From Clostridiales bacterium (GTDB lineage Bacteria > Bacillota > Clostridia > Peptostreptococcales > Anaerovoracaceae): a DNA stretch of 64,000 bases. Made by a program: the position numbers and the translations under genes. The notes beneath the pieces were generated by a model. That model did not search any database, was not told where the DNA came from, and saw only the letters and a list, made by a program, of their open reading frames with translations. Shown here piece after piece: positions 23,697-31,900 of this stretch (the stretch's first letter is position 1; every line of letters begins with the position of its first letter). Location: the NCBI GenBank assembly GCA_015243575.1, contig CP042469.1, positions 62,001 to 126,000 of the forward strand. The letters are read 5' to 3'.

Positions 23697-24302
23697 TTAA
23701 ATCTGTGCTCCCTTAGCGGCCAAAACCGTATAAATTCCATTGTTAATTTTTGTCTTCTTTACGATGTTGAACCCTGTAAATTCTAAAACTCTTTGGAGCT
23801 CGTCCGACGGAATACGAATTGCCATCGGCGGGCCTTCTATTACTTTATCGTCTTTTTCATACTCCAGACATAACAAGTGACCTCCGGCTTTCAGAACCTC
23901 ATAGATCTTCGCAATCGCTACTTTGAGAGAAGGTACTTCGTGGAGTATTAAGGAAGCCATAACAAAGTCAATGCTTTCATGCTGCATGGACAAACTTTCA
24001 ATATATTCTTGAATCAGTTCGATATTGTCCAGTCCTTTTTCTTTGGCTTTTTCTTTTATTACGCTGAGCATACGCCTGTCTGGATCCATGGCGTATACTC
24101 TGCCCGATGTGGCCTCAGCCATGGGAATTGTAAAAAAACCAGAGCCAGCACCTACATCGAGGAGTGTATGATTTTTTTGAATTGGCATCTGACGAATAAG
24201 CGCTTCGGGAGGTATAAGGGTCTCTCTTTGCTTACTTTCTAAAAAAGCGATTTTATTTAAAAATTTTTGATCCGGCTGGTTGTGATTGTTCATATGGTTC
24301 AT
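23697..24302 (-). CDS. Class I SAM-dependent methyltransferase
   Basis: A ~201-aa cytosolic methyltransferase. The AdoMet loop LLDVGAGSGFFTIPMAE, the acidic VYAMDPDRRML strand end and the post-II LILHEVPSL segment are the usual Rossmann motifs. An ATG eight codons upstream exists, but GGAGGA sits before the chosen start. It follows the Rrf2 regulator on the same strand after 93 bp, so both may be co-transcribed. The methyl acceptor (small molecule, arsenic or metal compound, or quinone) cannot be told. Confidence 0.82.
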   Translation of the reverse strand: MNHMNNHNQPDQKFLNKIAFLESKQRETLIPPEALIRQMPIQKNHTLLDVGAGSGFFTIPMAEATSGRVYAMDPDRRMLSVIKEKAKEKGLDNIELIQEYIESLSMQHESIDFVMASLILHEVPSLKVAIAKIYEVLKAGGHLLCLEYEKDDKVIEGPPMAIRIPSDELQRVLEFTGFNIVKKTKINNGIYTVLAAKGAQI

Positions 24303-24395
24303 AAAAAAATCCTCCATTAAATACATTGAAGACTGTAAATGTCTGCAATAAAGTTAAAAAATGAGCAGCAGGCTGCTGCTGCTTAGCGTCTCTAT

Positions 24396-24776
24396 CTACA
24401 ATATTTCATAAATCTTTTTTTCTTTTAAATGATTCACCATTTTCTCTTCTGCATCCCTCATAACCCTCTCGATGTGACAATCGTTGCTTTCATCCATCTC
24501 ACAGGTGAAAAGCGCTCCGCTGCCCTCAATTGCCTGGATGACATCATAAAAACTAATTTCATCCTTGGATTTTCTAAGGCTATAGCCACCATTCATCCCA
24601 GGTGCAGATTGAATCAGATCCGCTTTGACCAATTGGGTCAGGATCTTTGACAGGTAGGTTGGGGATATATTCATGTGACTGGCCAATGGCTGCAGACTTA
24701 AGTTGTCCTTCCCTTGTTGTTGCACCAAATAAGCCATGATATGCAAAGCATAGTTCGTTGCCTTCGTATACTTCAT
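24396..24776 (-). CDS. Rrf2-family transcriptional regulator
   Basis: A 126-aa winged-helix regulator. MKYTKATNYALHIMAYL, the SPTYLSKILTQLVKADLI recognition helix and the GGYSLRKSKDEISFYDVIQAIEG wing are diagnostic. Only two cysteines (CEMDESNDC) occur in the loop, where NsrR/IscR types bind an Fe-S cluster with three, so cluster binding is uncertain. A TACAG-A-CTGTA palindrome lies 24 bp upstream. It probably controls itself and the methyltransferase. Confidence 0.86.
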   Translation of the reverse strand: MKYTKATNYALHIMAYLVQQQGKDNLSLQPLASHMNISPTYLSKILTQLVKADLIQSAPGMNGGYSLRKSKDEISFYDVIQAIEGSGALFTCEMDESNDCHIERVMRDAEEKMVNHLKEKKIYEIL

Positions 24777-24800
24777 AATCGATTCCTTTCTAAAAGAAAT

Positions 24801-24811
24801 TACAGACTGTA
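24801..24811. promoter_or_regulatory. Small palindrome upstream of the Rrf2 gene
   Basis: TACAG-A-CTGTA, flanked by AT-rich sequence, lies 24 bp before the Rrf2 start, in the shared spacer with the radical SAM gene. It is a plausible autoregulatory half-site pair, though short. Confidence 0.35.
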
Positions 24812-24954
24812 TTTATCCATAATTATAATCGCATCTGAATCATTTGTCAATAGTGATTTGTTACATGTTATAATATGACATATGTTTGTCCACTTACATA
24901 CTGTATAATGGTTTTAAAACACTCTGAAAGGGAAAACTAAGGAGATTGGTTTGC

Positions 24955-25839
24955 ATGGAATGGATACAGGCAAAAACAATTCTATCCGGTTACGCTGAAA
25001 ACAACAACTGGTTTGGAGTCAACTACAACATGAATCTTTATAAAGGATGCAATCATGGGTGTATTTACTGTGACAGCCGAAGTGACTGCTATCGGGTTGA
25101 AAATTTTGATCAGGTTAGGGGAAAGGAAAATGTACTTCTGATCCTCGAACGCGAGCTCCGCTCCAAACGTAAAACGGGTGTTGTGGGCACAGGCGCTATG
25201 AGTGATCCGTACAATCCTTATGAAAAAGAGCATCAGCTCACAAGAAGTGCATTGGAATTAATCAACCGTCATGGATTTGGTACCTCTATTGCGACAAAAA
25301 GTAATCTGATCGTACGGGATATCGATCTTCTGAAGAAGATTGCGGAGCATTCGCCGGTGCTTGTAAAAATGACGGTTACAACTGCTGATGATTCTTTATG
25401 CAGAATCATTGAGCCAAATGTATCTCCCTCCTCCGACCGGCTGAATGCCATCCGAAGGTTGTCTGAAGAGGGAATTTTTGCAGGCATCCTGATGATGCCG
25501 ATTCTTCCGTTTATCGAAGACACAGAGGACAATATAAAGTCTATTGTTGAGCTCGCCCATCAAAGCGGAGCAAGATTTATCTATCCTGCATTTGGTATGA
25601 CATTGAGACAAAACCAAAGAGATTGGTATTATGGCAAGCTGGATCAATTGTTCCCCGGGCTGAAAGAAAAATATCTTGCTGCCTATGGAAATGCATATGA
25701 ATGCCGCTCCCCGCGGGCAAAGGAGCTCTGGCGCTGCTTTCGCAGCGGCTGCGATCAGTATGGCATTCTTTATCGGATGGGGGACATCATAAGAGGATAT
25801 AAGGAAGCGTATCAGGTTGACCAGCTTTCGTTCTTCTAA
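24955..25839 (+). CDS. SPL-family radical SAM protein
   Basis: A 294-aa radical S-adenosylmethionine enzyme. The cluster-binding motif is KGCNHGCIYC near residue 30 (CxxxCxxC), followed by VGTGAMSDPYNPYEKEH and ATKSNLIVRDIDLL, as in the spore photoproduct lyase-like group. AAGGAG precedes this ATG by 10 bp; a TTG three codons earlier is less likely. True SplB has a further conserved cysteine and a different N-terminal domain, so DNA repair is not assured. Family members often have unknown substrates. Confidence 0.82.
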   Translation: MEWIQAKTILSGYAENNNWFGVNYNMNLYKGCNHGCIYCDSRSDCYRVENFDQVRGKENVLLILERELRSKRKTGVVGTGAMSDPYNPYEKEHQLTRSALELINRHGFGTSIATKSNLIVRDIDLLKKIAEHSPVLVKMTVTTADDSLCRIIEPNVSPSSDRLNAIRRLSEEGIFAGILMMPILPFIEDTEDNIKSIVELAHQSGARFIYPAFGMTLRQNQRDWYYGKLDQLFPGLKEKYLAAYGNAYECRSPRAKELWRCFRSGCDQYGILYRMGDIIRGYKEAYQVDQLSFF

Positions 25840-25931
25840 ATTGCAAAAGGCAGAACCGTTTATCAAAAATGAAAGACTCCAGTCCATAAACCTTGATGTA
25901 TTAGTATAATTCGCAAAGGAGCATAACTAAA

Positions 25932-26120
25932 TTGAAAAAAATTCTTGTCATTGACGATGAACCTGCAATAAGAGATTTGATGGAATTGGTGCTGAGGCGT
26001 GACAACTATCAGGTAAAAACGGCGGAAAACGGCGCAGCAGGTCTAAAGGAAGTCTATACCTTCCAACCTGATTTGGTTTTGCTGGATTTGATGCTGCCGG
26101 ACTATTGTAACAACGACTAG
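25932..26120 (+). pseudogene. Truncated response-regulator receiver domain
   Basis: Sixty-two residues match the first half of a two-component receiver: KKILVIDDEPAIRDLMELVL, then PDLVLLDLMLPD with the phosphorylatable aspartate in LLDLML. The frame stops five residues later (YCNND), before the Thr/Ser and Lys strands of the fold, and no output domain follows. A TTG start after AAAGGAG is used. It is a remnant left by deletion or frameshift; no kinase gene lies nearby. The next gene begins 27 bp downstream. Confidence 0.78.
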
Positions 26121-26147
26121 TACAGAATTGTTAAAGGAGGAACTGCA

Positions 26148-26813
26148 ATGAGAGTTTTTAGAAAAATCGTCATCATGACGATCATTTTATCAGTTTGCCT
26201 GATGGCTTTTGCTGGCTGCAGTAAGAGTGAGGTTAAGACACCGGGCGGCAACCAATCAACGGACCAACCAACCGATCATTCAGAGGGAAATCCCACCGAT
26301 GGCGGAATTATTAAAGAGGGAACCATCGAAAAGGACGGAAATGTTATTTTAAAGCAGCTGGCCTTCGTTTATCAGGGGAATACCATAGCCCTTTCCGATA
26401 TTGCTGATGATCAAAAAATCGAAAGCATGCTGGGAAAAGCGGATGAGGTGAAAACCCACACGTATTCTCCGGATGACGGACTCAATATGGATCAGCTTGA
26501 TGGAAGGACAGAGAAACAGTATCGGTATCCCGGACTCGTAATCAAAACCCTTGATATTGCGGAAAATAACGAGCCACTGATTTTTCAAATTGAGATTACT
26601 GACTCGAATTACCCGACCGTAAGAAATATTAAAGTCGGAGATACCTTCGAAAAGCTGCAGGAGGCTTACCCGGAAGGAAATTTGACAGGCGGAGAATTGA
26701 CGGATGAAGAAGATGATTTTCGATATGAACCGGTTAATTATGTGGATGTAATGACGTTTCAAATCAAGAATAAAAAGGTGGAGAGCATCCGAATTTATAC
26801 AATGATTGATTGA
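26148..26813 (+). CDS. Putative lipoprotein, unknown function
   Basis: A 221-aa secreted protein with a type II signal peptide: charged start, hydrophobic core (IVIMTIILSVCLMAF) and a lipobox ending AGC at about residue 24. A low-complexity linker rich in Gly, Thr, Gln and Pro follows, then an acidic domain with no enzyme motif recognised. Repeated phrases such as DDQKIESMLGKADEV and VGDTFEKLQEAYPEG resemble small lipoprotein SmpA/PepSY-like or DUF-type folds seen in Firmicutes, but I cannot name the family. AAAGGAGG precedes the ATG. A terminator hairpin follows. Confidence 0.7.
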   Translation: MRVFRKIVIMTIILSVCLMAFAGCSKSEVKTPGGNQSTDQPTDHSEGNPTDGGIIKEGTIEKDGNVILKQLAFVYQGNTIALSDIADDQKIESMLGKADEVKTHTYSPDDGLNMDQLDGRTEKQYRYPGLVIKTLDIAENNEPLIFQIEITDSNYPTVRNIKVGDTFEKLQEAYPEGNLTGGELTDEEDDFRYEPVNYVDVMTFQIKNKKVESIRIYTMID

Positions 26814-26841
26814 TCATGAAAAACCCATAAAAAAGCATTAA

Positions 26842-26872
26842 AAAGTCTCGCGATGTTGTTTTGCGAGACTTT
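26842..26872 (+). terminator. Rho-independent terminator of the lipoprotein gene
   Basis: AAAGTCTCGC and GCGAGACTTT pair perfectly around an 11-nt loop, 29 bp past the stop codon, followed by a short T-run within the stem end. Confidence 0.8.
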
Positions 26873-26938
26873 TGCCGCTAGATTACAGTATTGCCATAAT
26901 TTACATAATAAACGATAATCAGACAAGCCATGGTGCGA

Positions 26939-26968
26939 AACAAGCCGAGATGAGCTTGTTTTTTTTTG
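26939..26968 (+). terminator. Second terminator hairpin with a long T-run
   Basis: AAACAAGC pairs with GCTTGTTT around an 8-nt loop and leads into a run of T residues. It is a classic intrinsic terminator shape about 125 bp after the lipoprotein gene, and may be a back-up terminator or the end of a small untranslated RNA. Confidence 0.7.
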
Positions 26969-27176
26969 TAATAAATCTGTCATATGTCATCATATTTTTA
27001 GAAAATATGAAAAATTATTGGTATTTGGCACAAAACAGCATGGAATTTGTAGGACTGATTGAGTTGAATCATAAGTTTTCAAAATGATATTATAAAACAA
27101 AACTTTTGTAAAGAAGTTTTTAAAAAGTGATTTACCTAATTATGTAAGACAAAGGATAAGAAAGGGGTAATTACGT
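26969..27176. other. AT-rich leader before the propeller-rhodanese gene
   Basis: This completes the 363-bp gap after the lipoprotein gene. I see AT-rich sequence with a plausible TATAAA-type -10 near 27090 but no convincing -35, and the ribosome site AAGGGG just before the next ATG. Nothing else is supported. Confidence 0.4.
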
Positions 27177-28556
27177 ATGATTCATAAGAATGCATTTGCC
27201 AAAAAGATGTTTTGTATTATTCTTGCAGTACTCTTCCTTGCAATGGGTTCAGGTTGCAGCGCGCAAGCGATTTCTTCCGCTGATACAACCAATGTGCTGA
27301 CGCCCGGCAGCCCCCAAGCAGAAAAAACAGGGACATCCATCTCGTCTCCTCCGAAGGATTCCTCTGCACTTGCGGAAGGCTACCGGGCTATATGCGATGC
27401 AGGGAGTACATATATAGCAGTAGGTACAGGGGGACGGATTGATAAGATTAAGATTGACAAGACGGTCACCAGAGTACCTTCTGCTACAAAAGCTTGTTTA
27501 AATGATGTCATCTCGCTGCAGGGTACGGATATAGCGGTAGGAGATAACGGAACCATACTGATTGCAAAAGATGGCGGCAGCTTTCAACTCGCAAAAAGTG
27601 GGACAAAAAAATCCCTGAACAGTGTTGCTTTTTTTCGCGAAAAATTTTGGGCAGCCGGGGCTGATGGGGTACTTCTTCGCTCATCCGATGGTGAGCGCTG
27701 GGAAGTAGTGGATTCCGGAATTAAAAACAATATTCTTTCTATCACTGCAAATAGCAAATTGTGTATGGCTGTTACCAGAGAGGGGCAGATTTTGATCTCT
27801 GCTGATGGTCTGAAGTGGAATTTAACAGACTACAATAAGATCTATGAAGGCTATTCCGAGCTATATTGGTTTAAAAGTATACGTGCTTGCGGAGATGCTT
27901 TCCTGATTGTCGGTGAATATCAGAAGCATCCGGGCATCCCTGCTATTTTATCCAGTGATACAGGAGAAGTTTGGAGCGAGACTGTACTCAAGAAAATTAA
28001 TGACAAGCCGGCTGAAGAGTTCTTCCCCCTGGCGATCAATGCAATTACTGTTGATTGGGATCAACTGGTTGCAGCGGGCAATGAAGGCAAGCTCCTCACT
28101 GTAACTGACTGCAGCGAATGCAATAAGCTTGACACCTTGGGCAGCAAAAATATCAACGACATGGTTTCTGCAAATGGATACCTTGCTCTCGCAGGAGATG
28201 GTTTCTGGTTTGACGTCCGTAAAAGTGATGCATTCCGGCAGTACAGCATAAAAGCAGAGCAGGCAAGGAAGGACTCTCAAAACGGAGCGTACATCGTAGA
28301 TGTACGAACAGATGATGAATACAATCAGATGCATATCAAGGGAGCAATCCATATCCCGGTTGACACTGTGGATGCCGAACTGGAAAAGCGCATTCCGGAT
28401 AAGTCCAGTAAGATTATATTCTACTGCGCTAAGGGAGTGAGAGCGCAAAAGGCTCTCGAAAAAGCGCTGATTCTGGGATACGAGAAAGTATACAATCTTG
28501 GCGGTATTGGCGATTGGCCCTATGATACCGAAGCAGGAACTTCTTCCCGCCAATAA
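27177..28556 (+). CDS. Secreted lipoprotein: beta-propeller plus rhodanese domain
   Basis: A 459-aa protein anchored outside the membrane. Residues 1-27 are a lipoprotein signal (hydrophobic IILAVLFLAMGSG before Cys27). Residues ~65-350 show repeated YIAVGTGGRI, IAVGDNGTILIAKDG, AAGADGVLLRSSDGERWEVV and GQILISADGLKWNL units, as in Ycf48/BNR-type propellers. Residues ~365-450 are a rhodanese domain (YIVDVRTDDEYNQMHIKGAIHIP) with active-site loop YCAKGVRAQ (C-x-x-G-x-R), which handles sulfane sulfur. The fusion is unusual. Possible roles are extracellular sulfur relay or a degenerate, binding-only rhodanese. Confidence 0.8.
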   Translation: MIHKNAFAKKMFCIILAVLFLAMGSGCSAQAISSADTTNVLTPGSPQAEKTGTSISSPPKDSSALAEGYRAICDAGSTYIAVGTGGRIDKIKIDKTVTRVPSATKACLNDVISLQGTDIAVGDNGTILIAKDGGSFQLAKSGTKKSLNSVAFFREKFWAAGADGVLLRSSDGERWEVVDSGIKNNILSITANSKLCMAVTREGQILISADGLKWNLTDYNKIYEGYSELYWFKSIRACGDAFLIVGEYQKHPGIPAILSSDTGEVWSETVLKKINDKPAEEFFPLAINAITVDWDQLVAAGNEGKLLTVTDCSECNKLDTLGSKNINDMVSANGYLALAGDGFWFDVRKSDAFRQYSIKAEQARKDSQNGAYIVDVRTDDEYNQMHIKGAIHIPVDTVDAELEKRIPDKSSKIIFYCAKGVRAQKALEKALILGYEKVYNLGGIGDWPYDTEAGTSSRQ

Positions 28557-28568
28557 TAGGATATATGT

Positions 28569-28601
28569 GGAGCTTCAGGTGCGGTGCCGTTTGGAAGCTC
28601 C
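28569..28601 (+). terminator. Stem-loop after the propeller-rhodanese gene
   Basis: GGAGCTTC pairs with GAAGCTCC around a 17-nt loop, 12 bp past the stop. Only a few T residues follow, so termination strength is uncertain. Confidence 0.55.
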
Positions 28602-28680
28602 TTGTATATAAGAAGCGCTGAGGTCACTTAATCAGCGTTCGGGCGTGTTTGAAAACTGCTTGTGCCGGGCTGGGTGCTCA

Positions 28681-28761
28681 CGATTTGTGGTTGACCAGGT
28701 GAAATTTGAGTATGCAGCTGCGTTGCTGCTCAGAATCTACTACACGGTATACCGCAAATCG
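28681..28761. other. Imperfect inverted repeat with nested hairpin, upstream of the xylanosome cluster
   Basis: CGATTTGTGG (28681-28690) pairs with CCGCAAATCG (28752-28761), 9 of 10 bases. Inside lies GCAGC-TGCGTT-GCTGC (28714-28729). The stretch has no gene and is richer in G+C than the flanking leader, suggesting a folded RNA or part of a small mobile element. It belongs to the 439-bp gap before the GH3 gene. Confidence 0.5.
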
Positions 28762-28800
28762 GAGTGTTCAGAGGAGTGCAATGAGTTTTCCGACACACTG

Positions 28801-28962
28801 AGTACCTTGTAACACCTAAAAGTTGCATGATGCTTGCCTCTTTGCCCCACTACTGTGTTGGCGTCAATTAGCGTAGACACCGTTACGCCTCTTTCCGCCG
28901 CCTTGTATTGGGGCAAATATCCTGCGCATCATTAATACAACAATTAAGTGTTACAGGGTACT
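28801..28962. repeat. 162-bp element with ~50-bp imperfect terminal inverted repeats
   Basis: The left end (AGTACCTTGTAACACCTAA...) and the reverse complement of the right end (AGTACCCTGTAACACTTAA...) agree over about 50 bp, including the inner words GATGC and TTTGCCCCA. The 59-bp centre contains a GGCGT...ACGCC hairpin. It ends 34 bp before the GH3 start codon. It could be a MITE-like insertion or a long folded leader RNA. No clear target-site duplication was seen. Confidence 0.6.
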
Positions 28963-28995
28963 AGGAGAAGTATTTATTTAAAAGGGGGAAAAAAA

Positions 28996-31900
28996 ATGCA
29001 CAAGAAGAGTAAAAGAATCCTATCGCTGTCCCTTGTCCTATGTATGTGCATGGGACTGTTCACAGTAATGCCGGTTCATGCTGTTGAAGCCGATGCGGGA
29101 GTTACCCAAACGCCGATCTACATGGATCCAAGCTACTCCTATGCTGAAAGGGCAGCTGACCTAGTTGGCAGAATGTCGGGTACACAGAAAGGCTCGCAAA
29201 TGTACAGCCAGAGCGCACCGGCAATCGTTCCTGCAAATTTAGGCGGGGGCGCCCTCAATGTTCCCGCAACCACCGGAATCAACGGCTATACCTGGTGGCA
29301 GGAAGCCCTCCATGGTTATTCCCTTGGCAACTGCACGAACTCCAACTCTTACCCGCAGAACACCTCGGTCGGAAACACCTGGAATCCTGATCTGTATTAC
29401 ACCGAGGCAGGTTATATCGGAGATGAGATCCGTGAGCGTGCCAGTAAGATTTCTTCCGGTGAAAATGCCGGCAATGCGGTAAACCTAACAGTTTACTCCC
29501 CAACTGTGAATCTGCACCGTGACCCTCGGTGGGGACGAAACGAGGAGTCTTATTCCGAAGATCCTTATCTCATGAGCAAAATGGGCGCTGCTTTTGTACA
29601 AGGGATTCAAGGCATGGATCGCGAAGGCAATGCGATTAAAGGAATCCGCAAGGTTAATGCTACAGTCAAGCATTACGTGGCCAACAACAGTGAGCGGAAT
29701 CGTCTGGACGGCGGTGCTGAGACCTCATTGCGTGCGCTGAGAGAGTACTATACAGCTCCTTACCGCAACATTATACAAGAAGCTGATGTTTCTTCCGTAA
29801 TGCAGGCATACAGTACCTTAAACGGAGATCCGAGCTCCTGGAGCAGCTACCTGATCGAGACCTTGCTGCGTCAGACCTATGGTTTCTCCGGATATATGAC
29901 AGGCGACTGTGACTCTGTATCAACGATTAAGAGACACAATTTTACCAATCCATATACAGGAAAAGTACTTACTACCGTAGAGCAGCTCTCTCAGGCTATG
30001 GCTCATGGCATGGACCTGGAGTGCAGCGGCGGTTACAATAGTGGCACCGGTACCTATGGAAGCAACATGGCCAATATGCTTGCTCAGTCTGTTACAACTG
30101 ACAAGGGCAAGTTTACCGAAAATCAAGTGGATGTTTCCCTGCATCGCCTCATGACTGCGCGGATGCAGACTGGTGAATGGGATAGTAATAATCCATACAC
30201 GAAGGCTGCTGCGGAGCGTATCGCTTCTCAGACCGGCTCCATCGGCTGGCAAACTCCCGAGCGTTTGAAGATGATTGACGATATGAATGCAGAAGCAGTC
30301 GTCATGCTGAAAAACAATGCTCCCGCAGGCTCTTCGGAGAAGATTCTGCCTCTGGCAGTTCCAGCTTCCGGCGAATATAAGGTAGTCATTGTCGGCGCTT
30401 GGCAGACCAATTCCTATCTGGGGCTTTATTCTGCAGGCCAGAACAATGAGACCAACCGAATCAACATTCAGAAAAGAATTGTAAGCAATATTACCCAAAT
30501 GAATCCGGGTGCTACCTTTACATACCTCACAAACTATGGAAATTCAACCGGCACCGCTTCCTATACTATTACCGAAGCGGATCAGGCGACCATTGCAGCT
30601 GCAGATGCAGTTATCGTGGTAGCTGGTACTCCTGAAAGCTACTCCAAAGAAGATGGAGACCGTACGAGCATCGTTTTCAACAACGGTCAGGCTACGATGA
30701 TTTCCAATGTGGGTAAGTTAAACCCGAAGACCATTGCTGTAATGGAAACCTGCGGACCCATGCAGGTCACTCAATTTGAAAATGATGTGGCTGCCATCCT
30801 CTGGTCCAGTTTTCTTGGCAACCGCAAAGTCGGTTTCGGCGATGTCATCACCGGAAAGGTCAACCCCTCCGGCAAGACCACAGATACTTGGTACAAGACC
30901 GTTAGCGATAACGGCGAGTCTGATATCCCAAGCATTTACGATTATGATCTCTATCCATCTGAAGGGAAACAGGGACGTACCTATATGTACTTTACAGGGA
31001 CGCCTTCCTATCCATTCGGATACGGGCTCAGTTACACGAATTTTGATTATTCCAACTTGACAATCAACAATGGAGCTGATGAAACATCAAGATTTGATGC
31101 CAACGATACGATTAGCGTTTCCTTCGATGTAACGAACACCGGTACTGTGAAGGGCAAAGAAACCACACAGCTTTACGTTGCTCAGCCCAATGCTCCTGCA
31201 GAACTTATGAGACCGATCAAGCGGCTGCAGGGCTTTGACAAGATCGAGCTGGAACCCAATGAAACGAAAACGGTAACCATGGAAGTTAAAATTCCAGATC
31301 TGGCTTATTATAATGAAGCTTCCGATCGGTTCATCGTGGACACCGGCGCCTATGAGATCCAGGTGGGCAGAAGCAGCACCGATGTGCCGCTGAAGGGCAC
31401 CCTCAATGTTTCCGGTGCTATGACAGTGGTGCCTGAAGTTGTAACAGCCAAACCCAGCCAGCCTGGCGACGAAGTACTGGGCGTTGAAGAACGCTTGATT
31501 TTTGACAAGGGTGTAACCGTTGATCCAAAACTTACCGTTGCGATGAACGATGAAAGTCTCTGGGGCTATATTATCAAGCAGCAGAGCAGCCACGTCAAAA
31601 AGAAAACCACTACACCATTCCCAGAGGGTATGACCTTCAGCTATTCCTCCAACCGTCCTGAAGTCGTCTCAGTTAATGATGGCGTCATTAAGACCGAGGC
31701 ACCAGGCGTTGCAACAATCACAGCAACGGCTACGTATAACGGTGAATCCGCTTCCGTTGAATTCGTTGTTTATGTCGTATCAACTCCGTATCTCAACGAT
31801 ATCAAAGTGGACGGCGTTTCCATCCCGGGCTTTAAGCCGGACAAAACGAATTATTCCGTGGTGCTGCCTTCGGATGCAACAAACATACCGAACATTGAAC

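Noticed and set aside
24955-25839. Naming the radical SAM protein spore photoproduct lyase (splB)
   Set aside because: It matches the wider SPL-like family, but I could not confirm the extra cysteine and domain layout of true SplB.
28801-28962. An insertion sequence at the inverted-repeat element
   Set aside because: The element is only 162 bp, has no transposase and no clear target duplication; a MITE or folded RNA is the most that can be said.
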